Source: Alligator mississippiensis (taxonomy: Eukaryota > Chordata > Crocodylia > Alligatoridae). Taken from it: a stretch of 64,000 bases of DNA. The notes beneath the pieces were generated by a model. That model saw only the letters and a list, made by a program, of their open reading frames with translations. It was not told where the DNA came from and searched no databases. Positions 10,118 through 22,262 of the stretch are shown here, piece by piece. Position numbers and translations under genes: made by a program. Every line of letters begins with the position of its first letter. Position 1 is the first letter of the stretch. The stretch spans positions 20,374,001-20,438,000 of the forward strand of contig NC_081831.1 in the NCBI RefSeq assembly GCF_030867095.1. The letters run 5' to 3'.

Positions 10118-11830
10118 GGATCATAGAATCCAAGGACCGGAAGGGACCTGTAAGATCATCAAGTCTGGTCCCCTGCCACGGGCAGGAGGTTATTGGGCTC
10201 AAACAAGCTCAACGAGGTGCTTATCCAGCCTCGTCTTGAACACCTCCAAGGATGGCAACTGCACCACCTCTGCTGAGAGTGCGTTCCAGATTCTGGTTAC
10301 ACTTACGAGAGAAAAAGTTTTTCCTTATGTCCAGCCTAACGTTTTCTTGAATTAGCTTGTGCCCATTGGTTCTTGTCCTCCCAAGGGGTGCCTTCCTGAA
10401 GAGTTGCTCCCTTAGATCTTGGTGCTCACCCCTGACGTACTTGTAGGCAGCTATCAAGTCACCTCTCAGTCTTCTCTTACTCAGACTGAACAGACCCAGT
10501 TCCAGGAGTCTCTCCTCATACAGCCTATCCTCCAGGCCCCTAATCATATGGGTGGCCCTTCTCTGTACCCTCTTGAGTTTATCCACATCCTTCCTGAAAT
10601 GTGATGCCCAGAACTGGACACAGTACTCCACCTGTGGCCTCACCAATTCTGAGTAGAGGGAAAAGCACCTCCCTGGATCTACTGGCAACACATCGGCTGA
10701 TGCACACCTGAGTTCTGTTTGCCCTGCTGGCAACTTCATCGCACTGACTCATGTTAATTTTCGAGTCGATTGTTCCATTCAGCTCAGAGGACCAGTCTGT
10801 CAAGGTCGTCCTGGATCCTTACCCTATCCTCCAATGTGCCCACATTTCCCCACAGCTTGGTGTCATCCACAAACTTGATCATTGAGCTTTCCACCCCATC
10901 ATCCAAGTCATTGATAAAGTAATTGATAAAGATGTTAAAGAGCATGGTTCCAAGCACTGATCCCTAGGGGACACCACTGGAGACGGCCCTCCAGGATGAG
11001 GCCATCCCATCGATTACAACTCTCTGGGATCAGCCTCTGAACCCAGTGTCTACCCACCTCACTGTAGACTGGCCTAGGCCAGTACCTTCCACTTTAATTG
11101 AGAGATTCTCATGGGAAACAGAATTAAAGGCTTTACTGAAGTCTAAGTAAATGATATCAAACTCATGTCCCTTGTTCAGCTGGATAGTTACCTGGTCATA
11201 AAAGTATACCAGGTTTGTTAGGCATGACCTACCCTCAACAAAGCCGTGCTGGTTGCTTCTTAATAACCCACCAGTTACAAGCTTGTAACTGATGGCCTTC
11301 TTAACAATTTAATTATTTTTTCTCCAGGACTGAAGTCAGACTGACCGGTCTATAGTTTGCAGGGATGTCCCTCTTCCCCTTCTTAAAGATCGGTACCATG
11401 TTGGCCAGTCGTTCAGAACCACTCCTGAGTTCCACGATTCCTTGAACAGCTTTGCCAGGGGCCCTGCTACGAGCTCAGCCAGTTCTTTCAGGACTCTTGG
11501 ATGCAGGTCATCTCGCCCAGCAGACTTAAAAACGTCCAAATGTTCTAGGAGTACCTCACCTGTTTGGAACTGATTTCATGTGGCCTGTTGTCTTCCCCAT
11601 ATTCCTTGGGTCTCTGGACAGGTGAACAGCTCCCATCTGATTTCAGGAATACCAATGTGAAGTAAGTATTTAGGAGCTCTGCCTTTTTGCAGGGTTCAGC
11701 TGGGCACTATCCCTCCATATTCAGTAGGGGTCTCACAGTGGAGCTTGATATTTTTTTCTTGCTCCCCATGTACCTATAGAAGGACTTTTTGTTGTCATAT
11801 GCTAGTCACTGTTTTATCCAGGCAGAATTT
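10118..11830 (-). mobile_element. CR1 LINE, decayed ORF2 3' half
   Basis: On the minus strand 10221-10739 encodes [39 protein letters not shown] and [19 protein letters not shown], the standard CR1 C-terminal region. Further up, 11336-11539 reads AGRDDLHPRVLKELAELVAG, and 11760-11830 matches the endonuclease/RT linker. The 3' end starts at ATCATAGAATCCAAGG on the plus strand. Multiple frameshifts; not functional. Confidence 0.9.
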
Positions 11831-12679
11831 TGTGACATGCATAAGCCGTGTACCTGTCCAGCTAGTGTGTAATCTACTGGGCACACTCAGTATTGATGTG
11901 GATGCTTACATGTCCACAGTGCACAAGTAATAGAACTGAAAACTCTGCTTAAGTGCCAAAAATGCTACTTGGGCACATCTAAGTTAACAGTGTTCAGTCC
12001 CCTGTCTCCAACCATTCATTTCGTTGCTATGAAGTATCTGAGTCTTGTACATGGGCAACTGGTGCACCCTGAGTCTGGGGGGCCACCAGATTGCCGATGG
12101 GGGGGGGTCCCCCAGCCACCCGTCAGGGGTGTCCCCCGTGGCCAACCACCAACTGGGGGGTGGAGGTCCCCCAGTGCCAATCACTGAGCCAGTGGCGAAA
12201 CCAGAAGTGCACTTCCAGTTTTGTGGCTGGCACTTCCAGAGGGTGCATGGCCGATCTCAGGGGGTGCACGTGCAGTCATGTGAACCCCCTACGCATCACC
12301 AATGGTCTTGTAAATAATGCAAGAACTAAATAAATGGTTGCCTAGCAACCTGCACTGGTTTTAAAACCAAAGTTGTTGCTTCCTTGACTTTACCACCCAC
12401 CTTTACTTTTTCCTTTTTTTCAGGTTAAGCAAAAGACAGTTTGCTATCCTTAAAATATGTATGTTGGTGGATGAGTACAGTCAGAGGTGTAATAGGGCAC
12501 TGGGACACCCAGGGCAGCAACTTCCAGTTGTTGGTGCTGCGAGTGAAGCTGTGTGACTGTGGAGGCAGCATTTATTTTTCCAACCCCCCCTTAAGTTAGT
12601 GCCTGGGGCTGCTGTCCTGACCACTCTGCCTTAGTTGTTGTGTTGACAGTGTCTCAGGCAGCCACAGGGGTTAGCACAA

Positions 12680-13365
12680 CTGCTGCTTGCTATACATGAA
12701 CATGAGCCTGCAGTGCGATGCTGTGGCTAGTAAAGCGACCAAAACGCTGGCTTGCATCCATAGATGCTTCTCAAGCAAATCCCGGGACGCCATTCTCCCC
12801 TTGTACTCGGCCTTAGTGAGGCCGCAGCTGGAGTACTGCATCCAGTTTTGGGCTCCACAATTCAAAAAGGATGTGGAGAAGCTTGAGAGAGTCCAGAGAA
12901 GAGCCACGCGCATGATCAGAGGTCAGGGAAGCAGACCCTACAATGAGAGGCTGAGAGCCCTGGGGCTCTTTAGCCTGGAAAAGCGCAGGCTCAGGGGTGA
13001 TCTGATGGCCACCTACAAGTTTATCAGGGGTGACCACCAGTATCTGGGGGAACGTTTGTTCACCAGAGCGCCCCAAGGGATGACGACTAGGTCGAATGGT
13101 CATAAACTACGACAAGACCGTTTCAGGCTGGACATAAGGAAGAATTTCTTTACTGTCCAAGCCCCCAAGGCCTGGAACAGCCTGCCACCGGAGGTGGTTC
13201 AAGAGCCAACATTGAACACCTTCAAGAGCAAACTGGATGCTTATCTTGCTGGGATCCTATGACCCCAGCTGACTTCCTGCTCTTTGGGCAGAGGGCTGGA
13301 CTTGATGATCTTCCAAAGTCCCTTCCAGCCCTAATGTCTATGAAATCTATACCACCAAAAGTGTG
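12680..13365 (+). mobile_element. CR1 LINE 3' fragment, open C-terminal region
   Basis: The plus-strand frame 12687-13262 encodes [40 protein letters not shown] and [20 protein letters not shown] and ends at AYLAGIL plus stop, as in other copies here. The 3' end is ATGTCTATGAAATCTAT near 13336-13352. 5'-truncated, as is usual for CR1. Confidence 0.92.
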
Positions 13366-13838
13366 TCATCCAACCCATGGTAAGCCCTAATGTCTGGGTC
13401 CTACAGTCTGGATCCAATGAGTGTGACACGCCTGCCCTAGCTCCTCTGAGATGGTTACAGAAAGAGCAGCAGTGTCTTCAAGCACACTGTCTTCAAGCAA
13501 GCAAGCATAACAGCATGTTTGCACCTGGCCACAACAAGAACTTGTTCACAGGAGTGCCTAAATCGTCACAGCCGTTAATGCAATCACTATGCACCAGTTA
13601 TGAATTGTGGTTTGATTTTATCTTTGTCTTAACACTCTTGCTATTTTGTTTGTTTCTTAGTGGTGCCTGCAGGTCTCCAGCGAGACAGACTCACTCATGT
13701 CTGAACAAGTCTGCCTCCAGAAATCCAATGAATCAGTTAAAGGTGGTGGCCAAACCTAAAGAACTAGACACAACCTGCTGGGTTGCTTGGAGGATGGCTC
13801 TGATCACCGAGAGGGCTGCTAGGGGTCACCTGACAAAG

Positions 13839-14940
13839 ATCACAGAAGAGAAAGGCTGGAAGGGACCTTGGGAGGTCACCTAGCCCAGCTCCCTGCTCAA
13901 GGCAGGATCACCCCTATTGTAATAGGACCCCAACTGTGAAGGTGGCTGTGGCACCCTCTGACAGCCATCTTACAGCTGTCTTCCATTCTGACCTGCCACC
14001 AGGGTAGTGCCCTGTCCTCACTTGCCACAACTTGATGTAAAATTAATATCAACTTAGGATGCTGCCCCCAGACCAGAGTGACCCCTTAGGTGCTTTACTC
14101 TATCCTGCTCATTATTAGGCCACTTCAATCTGGTCCAGTCTCTAGCTCTAAATCTAAGCAGGGCATCTCTATTTTCAGTTGCCCTTCTGTCTGCCCCCAG
14201 GGCTCTCTCTAGCTCCATTAATAATATATAGCCAGAGCACTCTGGTTCCCGCCCCACCCCCAGTCAGTAGTCCTGAACCAGTGCTCTTTCTGGTTCCCCA
14301 TCAGAGTAGTTCTGAGTGAGTGCTTTCCCTCTGGCTCCCTATCAACGCTTCTTAGTCAGGTTTTTTCTCTGATCCCTAAGGCCTCAGTCTCTTCTAAATC
14401 CATTAACAAAACTCACAGCACTAAATCCATTAACAAAATTCCTTCTTCCTACTGGTCTCTCTTGCAGAGCTCCTTCCCCAAGTCTAGCATAGGTCAGTCA
14501 GAACCCTGCCCAGGAGGCAGGCTTACATGCCCTGTGCTCTGCCACCTTCCACTTACCTGGGGCCCTTGCATAATAGTGCACAGGGGCTTTCCATTAATAT
14601 TGGCATGCTTACAGCCAGTCTCCCTGCAGTCTGCACTCACAATCCACCCTCTGAAGCACTGTACTCTCTTTACTTGTGTAACAAGGGTTACAGACCCATT
14701 ACACCATTTACATCATCCAACACAAGTGCTTGTCTAACATACTCCTAAAACTACCCAAGCAACCCTGTCACACAGCTACAAGGCATGTTGCCCCAAAACA
14801 CCAAAAGCATCGTAACATAGGGGGACAAAATCTTTAAATGTCCTGCCACTGCAAGCATTGTTAAAATAAACACAAGAGATCTACAGAAGAGGGCCATACC
14901 CCCTGCTATAAAGAGGCAAAAACCTCAGCAACCCATACCT
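13839..14940 (-). mobile_element. CR1-like 3' region in two pieces
   Basis: 13839-13910 has the reverse-complement CR1 end (GGAAGGGACC TTGGGAGG type). 14690-14940 is homologous to 57780-57980, sharing TGTCCTGC(C/A)(A/G)CTGCAAG and CAAGAGATC words. The DNA between may be later insertion. Confidence 0.5.
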
Positions 14941-14984
14941 GTTAGGGACTAGGTCATGAGCAGTCATGGAAGGTCACTTGGTTA

Positions 14985-15245
14985 ACTGGACAAAGACCAA
15001 AAACAAGATTTATGAGGAGCCAGGAGTCAAAGCTGGAGTTACAATAAACCAGGAGTCAAGACCAGAGTTCCAAGCAAGCCAGAAACCTAAGCTGAAATCA
15101 AGGCAAGCCAGAAATCAAGGGCAGAGTTCAAGGCAAGCCAGCAGTCAAGGCAAGTCAGGAATCTAAGCCAAAAGCAAGATCAACCAGGAGTCAAAAGCTG
15201 AAATCAGAATCAAGGCAAGCTAGGCATCCAAGCCAGAGTTGCAGG
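14985..15245. repeat. Diverged minisatellite (about 20-30 bp unit)
   Basis: Repeated words AACCAGGAGTCAA, GCTGGAGTT/GCAGAGTTC and AAGGCAAGCCAG recur roughly ten times with substitutions. It lies just before an LTR-like block, where such arrays often occur in gypsy-like elements. Confidence 0.75.
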
Positions 15246-15409
15246 TATGCAAAAATCAGGGAACTACCAAGTAGTCAGGAGGAAACATTAAAACACTACT
15301 GCTGTCTGGGGCTTGCTTTTAAAGGCTCCAGTAAGTGGAGTATGTTTCTTGCAGTACTAGGGGACTGCCTGCCCTGATTGCTCAATTAGGATCTGCTGGG
15401 ACCAGGATA

Positions 15410-16250
15410 ACTAATCTGAGCTCCCCCTGAGTACCCCCTGTAACAAGGAGCCAGAGATTCCTGTTACTTTAAGGGAGAAAAGACTGAGAAGGACACACCT
15501 GCAGTGAGCCAGAAGAACCCCTGACCAGAAGGGGAAGAGCGTGGAGGATATAAGCCTGGGTCCCTGAAGCAGAGGGGCAATGCAGCCCTGATCTCTACAT
15601 GGAGGAGAGCTCTTGCCGGCACAGACAGGCACAGGGTAGAAGCTGTGGGCCAGAGCAGGTACCCCCAGGGGCTTGGAGGGGCCAGGAAGTGAGGAAAAGG
15701 CTTCTGCAGTGGCCTGGTAACCTAGAGGGAGCTTTGAGTGTTTTATTTAAAATATTTGGCTGGCACTATTTGTTTTAGTTTAACCAGATGACAGTATAGG
15801 GGGTGGAGGGGAGGACAGGAAGCTACACAGTGGTTCCTGGGAGGCACTCCAAGTTCTGAGTCCTATCAAGAGTTGGCCGAAGCTGAGAGGGCCAAGGGTT
15901 TGACCCCTGGCAGGGAGTGGGGGCAGACTAAGGGCCTGAGCTCCTGCAGCGAGATGGGGGAAAGCTAAAGGTTGAGAGGCCCAGAGGAAGTGGGCCTCGG
16001 CTAGCAGTCCACAGCAAGCTAAAGCCAGGAGGGCTGAAGCCTGCACATGCTGGTGCATAGATCTTGTGTAACATCTGTGAGGCATGGGTGTGGCCACAGG
16101 ATTGGATGGAAGCCATGAATAGCCCATAAGGCAACTGGTGCTTGAGGCTCTAATGGGGACAGGAAGGCTACAGCTGCATGTCCAAGGGGCAAGGGGGAGT
16201 TGGACTGCACTTACTCTGGGACCCTGGGGCAACCTACCTTTCCCACTAGA
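15410..16250 (+). mobile_element. LTR-like block
   Basis: It contains CCCTGACCAGAAGGGGAAGA followed by GGATATAAGCCTGGGTCC, a layout shared with the blocks at 22.3 and 30.5 kb (a CTGACC.AAGG word and then a TATA-like box). The boundaries are unresolved, and its GC-rich open frames on the minus strand look non-coding. Confidence 0.4.
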
Positions 16251-16689
16251 AATAACTGCATCAAAGTGTGGCAGGTGAGGAAGAATGAAGATGGTTAGTG
16301 TGGGGGGCAGGAGTTGTGTGGTTGCCAGGGGCTATCACGGCTGCCCCTAAGGGCCGGATCCTGTTATACCGCTTGTCTAGAATGACCTCTGGGCACCATT
16401 GGACCTTTGAAGTTTTTTCCAGGCCTATACAGAAAAGACCAAATCAGGGATGTGCATGTTTTTCCATATGTTCCCAGGAGTGGTCTGCTAGTCCCTAACC
16501 TTCCCAGGCCATTTAGGTATTGGAGTTTCCCCCTGTATCTTCCAGTTTGTTGAGGACTTCCTTTCCACAAATTCCTCATGCCCCTTGACTAAGAAATAAG
16601 CTCTCTGAATACAGTTTTAACAGGAAGACATGAAAGACGGGGTGGACCCACATGTTGGTTTGTAGCTACAAGTGGAAGGCTCAGGATTG

Positions 16690-16830
16690 CAATCAGATTA
16701 TAGAAATAACAGAAAAGTAGCATTGGAAAGGACCTTCAGAGGTTATCTGGTCCAAGATCCTGCCTGAGGCAATCAGACTTATCCAAACCATCTTGTTCAA
16801 ATCCATTGTCTAACCTATTAACAAAACTAC
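16690..16830 (-). mobile_element. CR1-like 3' end fragment
   Basis: The AAAAGTAGCATTGGAAAGGA and GGTTATCTGGTCCAAGATCC text is a degraded reverse-complement CR1 3' end. About 140 bases remain. Confidence 0.55.
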
Positions 16831-16861
16831 ATACGCAAGTGTTTATGATGGAGATATGACC

Positions 16862-17188
16862 CTAGGCATTAGTGGTCCAGGTTGGCAGCAGGGAGGATGG
16901 TTTCAAGAGGTTGGATAAACAGCAATACCTTGTCTCGTGCCATGAACATGGGTGCCTCAGAGCAGGCTGGTCTGCATAATGCTTGTAGGCCTGCCTGAGG
17001 GGACCTTTCAGGTATTTATGGATATGTTGTAAGTGGGTTATTAGTTTGGAAACAGTGAAAGTTGAAGAAACATTAAGAAGGATTGGGTGATGGAACCCAA
17101 AGTTACCATAGAAGGGGCTGTGCTGGGCCTCACCTCCACCCAAGTTGTAGGTGAATTTGGCCAGGGGTAAGAGGGCAAACCAGTCCAT
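16862..17188 (-). mobile_element. Ty3/gypsy integrase C-terminal relic
   Basis: The minus strand encodes MDWFALLPLAKFTYNLGGGE then HSPFYGNFGFHHPIL, the end of a gypsy integrase core (the W..LLPLAEFAYN type motif). It is open for 108 residues but lacks the catalytic Asp region. It belongs with 18848-19620. Confidence 0.8.
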
Positions 17189-18441
17189 TTAATGGAAATC
17201 TAAGAAGCAATGTAGGTGTTGCTCCAACACTCAACCTGACCTTTGGTGGATGGCAGGCTAACTAGAGATGCAGCTTCACCCCTAAAAGCTGGAGAAACTA
17301 TTGCTAAAAGTTTGACATGAACTGAGGTCCACAGCCTGTATTGCACTTAGAAACTGAATTTCTTATACCTAGTGCTTTAAAAACTGACACAACACTTAGT
17401 TGATGAATAGCATAAAGGCTTGCTTTAACAACTACCAACAAACTCTAAAACTAAGTAACAGAAAAGGAAAAGACTCTTCTTTAATATTCAATAAATGTGC
17501 TAGTACAGTCCTTGTATTAGCTTAGCTGCACAGAGATCTTTACCCAGTGCAGGCAGGAAGCAGTTCTTGTACAGCTTTACAGAGCATGAGTCCTTCACTT
17601 GTGCACTGGGTGGTGCAGGATGGTTTCTTGATCTTTCCTGGACTGCACACCTCTTGCTGGCAGTTCTGTCGTGCTTTTTCTACTGTTTGAATTGTATAGC
17701 TTCAAAGCATTCCTTCCTGAGAGTTGGTTAATCAAAGTCCAGACAAAGCAGGCAAGGACAGAATTAACATATTAGAGTTGTATCCTGTTTGTGTGTTTGT
17801 GAAGTTTGCAAGCTTTTGATCAGTTTGGAATCAAATAGGATAGGTATTGACTGAATGAGATACCTTTAGGAAGTTAATCACAGAATACTATTTTTCAATA
17901 GTTACTTTAACAATGGAGCCTAATAAAGAGCTGCATCAGATGGCTTATGGAGATAGTGAAGCTCAGAAACCATTGGATACAATAGGTGTGAGTTTTGGGA
18001 AAATACCCTGGTTTAGCATAATAAACATTTAGAAATTGACTGCCTATTTTGAGAAATATGCCTTAATTAATAAATGCAAATGTGAGGCAGTGAGGATCAG
18101 AATAGGTGTGAAGTGTTAGATGCAGTCATATAGCATAAAACTTTAGACAGGTCCTGGATGTTTGCTTTGGAAATAGATCTTAATCAAAGGGGGACATGTG
18201 TTAATCAGGATATATTTACAGTCATGTTTTCACTGCACCTTGGCTTTTCTTGTCTCTTACAGATTTTGCTTTGAAGTGGATATTTTAGTCCTTTTGTTTT
18301 CTTTAGTGACACTTGGCTCAATTGAGATACATATGTAGTTTGGAGGTTTCTCCCCAGCCCATTTGGCTTTCTGGCTTGCTCTCTGAGTCTTGTTATATAC
18401 ATGTAATGAGTGTCAGGTCTTTTGCCTGCAACTTTTAACTG
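17189..18441. other. No gene recognised
   Basis: AT-rich DNA between the two gypsy pol pieces. It lacks the catalytic integrase segment expected there, so it is probably inserted or unalignable sequence. No exon or defined repeat. Confidence 0.45.
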
Positions 18442-18445
18442 TCAC

Positions 18446-18476
<31 letters not shown>

Positions 18477-18478
18477 TT
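18442..18478. repeat. (TTTA)n microsatellite
   Basis: About nine TTTA units in a row, within unannotated intergenic sequence. Confidence 0.95.
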
Positions 18479-18847
18479 GCTGTGGTGTGGTAGCAGGTTG
18501 AGGACTGTTATCAAGACTTTTATTATCTCATGGCCTGGGTCTGGTATTGGCTACCGCAAACACTCCACTCTCTTATACCTAATGGGTTGCAAGCCATTAG
18601 CGGAGTCTGATTTTTCTTTGTGGCAGGCTTGTTACCATAACCCCATCTTGCCCCATCCAGTGTCTTGCATTTTTGTGCAAGGGGCACTGTTCATAGCCAG
18701 CAGCCTGATTCACTACTAGCAGGCATCCCTGTGAGCTAGAATATGTTCTGCGTGAACTGAGCTGTTTCAGTTTGTGAGCACTCCATGGCAGGGGATGAAG
18801 TACACCATCTTGCTGAAGAAGTCTATCATGAGGATTATCATGTGGTC

Positions 18848-19620
18848 CTAGGACTCAAGGAGGTCAGTGACAAAATCAAGGGAGACCATGGGAGGAGTGG
18901 GTAGAGGCTGAAGGAAACCAAACAGCTTGGCCTCTGGATTTTGGTGCAGGAACAGGTCTTGCAGGAGGTGATATAGGTCTTGATGTCTACCTGCATCTTT
19001 GGCCACCAGAAATTTCAGGCTAGTCTTGATGTGGTTCAGGTGCCCTGACGCTGGGGAGTTATGGCTAAATATAAGCACCTTTAACTGGGGTTGCCCTCTA
19101 GGGACATACAAGCATACCCAGTGATAGGCCCAGCCAGAGGTGATGGAAGATACTACCCCCTTTAACCTGAATTCTTGTCTTACTCTTGGATCAGGGGTTC
19201 TTAATATGAGGGTGACTAGTAAACAGGGGATCTCAGCTAAGGGAAGAGCTGAAGGTTTCCATCAAGTCCCTCTCTAAACCCATTTGTGAAATTCTTGGGC
19301 CCCAGGATTATTGATGGGTTCTGTGGTGTCTCAATACTCGTTCTTCCACACGATGATATCTGCCTTGCTATTGCAGACTCTTGGCCTACAGGTAATTGTA
19401 AAACTAAACCTGTAGGAAAACGAGGACCAGCAAGTGTGTCATCGGTTCAGTCTTTTTGCTGACCAGAGGTAGTCCAGGTTCCTGATATCAGTCAGAACCT
19501 CTAAGGGGTGGCAAGCTCCCTCCAAGCGGTGGTGCCTTTCCACGAAGGCTGCCTAGAAGCTCCTGGTACCAGGTACCATTCCTCAGGTGTTATTTTTCTG
19601 GAGTAGTAAGCACAGATGTG
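18848..19620 (-). mobile_element. Ty3/gypsy RNase H and integrase zinc-finger relic
   Basis: The minus strand from 19620 down reads [17 protein letters not shown] and RFSFTITCRPRV with stops, the RNase H end. It then gives SGHLNHIKTSLKFLVAKDAG and LQPLPTPPMVSLDFVTDLL (18848-19111), the integrase N-terminus and linker. A 1.7-kb gap of other sequence separates it from the integrase core at 16862-17188, so the element is broken and rearranged. Confidence 0.8.
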
Positions 19621-19916
19621 TACTGAAGAAATATAGTAATACTTTCTATTTTAAAAAATTCCCACAAAACACTTCATATGTCCCAGACTTTACTATGAAA
19701 CAATGAGTTGAAATTCACTTCACGCATTTCTGCGCTCATGTTTTCTCCTTTGAATCTACCCCCCTTGCTTTACTAGGTCACAACCAATGAGGTGCAAACT
19801 TGTCTTTATTATGAGTCAAGAGCTAAATGTTAACCACTGGAGTTCTTCACAGGGCTGGAAGGCCTAATGCATAGTCCATGATATTCTGGGGTCTCTAGCA
19901 CCCATTAAATCTTTGG

Positions 19917-20136
19917 GTAGTAAAAAAGTCTGGCTTTCATCATCTCTTCATGATCAGAAGCCAACTCTGTCCCAGATGATGCCATTATTAGCTGTTTCAG
20001 AGATGTCCACCTGTCTAGCTTCTCATAATCTGGATAGGTGGAATGACTTTTGGTCCTTTGCTTTCTTGTATGAGGATCTCATACAAGATCCAATTCTGAT
20101 CTTAGTTGTAATCCAGAATTATACAATGTCATGATT
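19917..20136. repeat. Dispersed repeat, copy 1
   Basis: About 220 bases are nearly the same as 23465-23686 in the same orientation, sharing TGATGCCATTATTAGCTGTT and GTATGAGGATCTCATACAAG. No protein family recognised; it may belong to an unidentified retroelement. Confidence 0.85.
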
Positions 20137-22262
20137 GGGACCCTGATCAGCCATCCTCATAGTGATGGCCTCAAAATATCTTTTATGTAAAATGTCCCAG
20201 GGGCTTCCTAAATCCTCACTGCTTCCCACAATGTAAGGAAATGGCATGGCTGCAGACTGGTGATGGTGAGGCATGGTACCACTCTAGAGAGCAATAGAGA
20301 TAGCTAGATGCTGATTCCAAGAGTGTGCAATGATAAATGAAGACACATTAGCTGCTTGCTAGCATTTAAACAGGGAGATAATATCTACTTACAATTAGCC
20401 CAGAAAAGAAGAGGACACAGGCAAACAGACAAGTCAGTTCTGGAAGGATGCAAAGCAGTGTGGGACTGTGGCAGGAGAATAACCAAAATCAGAGGCAGTT
20501 GAGATGCACATACCTACAATTATACATTAATTTAATATTCAGTGAATTTGCTCTAGTTTCAAGCAGGGGTATAAAACACGTATTATCTTGCCATTTAAGA
20601 TGTTACTGAGAACAGTGTTGTGTGAATGCCTGTTATTTTAATAAGCAGCAGTGGAACTTAGTATGAATCAGATTCTCTTCCAGTGTAGACAAGACGCAAC
20701 TTGGCACCCAAGTTCTCACAAAATATGTGTATGCATCAGTGATGCTTGGAGCTTTCTATGTACCATACTCATGTGTGTATTTGGACTTGCTGTATGCCTA
20801 ATCACACATTCTACAGTTGCAACTGAGGCAGTTTGGAAAAGTATGTCTCAAGTGGCTCTCTCTAGCAGTTTTATTGTTACATTTTTGTTATAGTCTTTTC
20901 TAGCTCCTCATTCTCTCAGAACACAAGGTTTACATCTTTTGGGGAGTTTCACAAGGGCATACATCACAGCAGTGCAGAAAAGGCTTTCAGGTAGGTAGTT
21001 TTCCTTGCTGCTGACTCATTTTCAGTGCTTCTAACACAACAGCAAAATACATCTGATTTTCATCAAGAAACCTTTTCAATGAAGAGTCTGAATTCCTTAG
21101 AAAGCCCACTCACCTCTGGGCATTAGCTGAGAATTAACAAAAAGCCTTTTATAGCTAGGAATAAAGAGAATCCAAGAGCAAGCATCCTAGCCAGTGATAA
21201 TTGTTTATCGTAACAAGTTTTCCCTGAAGACTTGTTCACAAAGAATGGAAAACTACTCCTTATTCAGAGGACATCTGTGTTTCAGAATCATGAGGTGGTT
21301 GAATCCTAATTGCACACAAAAACTAACGTTTAAAGAACATCAGTAAGATTGCGAAGTCAAGCACTCAAAAGTTAACAAGTAATAGGATTATCACGGCCTC
21401 TTAACTTTAAGCCCCCTGCCCCCAGCATGCATACACATTATGATACAGTCTCTAATTGCATGACTATGTACTACTTTGCTACAGGAGTCGGGCTTCAATC
21501 CATGCACAGATGGGAACTCCAGGGAGCACTCGGGGTAGGTAGTAAAGGAAGCTGCTGTCTGTAGAGCCCCTGCTTCATGTGCAGCTGTCACTGGATGGTA
21601 TGTATTGAATGAGGCAGGGCATTACAGGAAAAGAAAGGACAGTCACGTTGCTAAGATAATTAAATGTTATCGTGTAGAACTGTATACCAAGCAAATCACT
21701 TAAACCAAACGTCTCGTGGGTTATCACTAACGTGATTCTTACTGTGTGTGTGTCCATCTAAAAAACCCGAGGGTCTGATTTGCATAAGTGCTGGGTAGCA
21801 TCAGACACTGCTGAAGGTAATGGAAGCTATGTTTTCATATAAAGAGTTCTACATCATACTAAAATCCTGAAAAAGTAGGTACCTTGCGTCTCAAAATGGG
21901 CACCCAAAGTAAGGGATGCTTTGGTCTTAATTTTTTTAGTTTTTTTCCCCATCTGGAACATGATACTAATCTCTCTCACCTCACAGGAGTTTTGTGAAGA
22001 TACATGTACTATCATGATGAATACAATAGAACAGTTGTAAAATAACTTAATGATTCTCTTTCCAGAGAGCACTTTGAAGAGTGTGCAGAGAGTAAGGCCT
22101 AGGCCCCTACCATGGACACTGAAAATAAAACAATATTGAATAGCTGCTCATAAAGTGAGTGCCTTCAGTGGGGCAGGGGTCTTGTGGGGAAAAAACAGTA
22201 TATGATCATGTAACTAAAGGATGTTTCATGATGCCTACAGATGAGGGGGGCCCAGTTATGGC
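20137..22262. other. No gene recognised
   Basis: Unique-looking AT-rich sequence. I checked the minus strand for further CFAP52 exons and found none. Splice-like words occur but do not frame a known protein. Confidence 0.45.

Noticed and set aside
15780..16232. 150-codon minus-strand open frame
   Set aside because: Compositional frame in an LTR-like block; overlapping frames are equally open.
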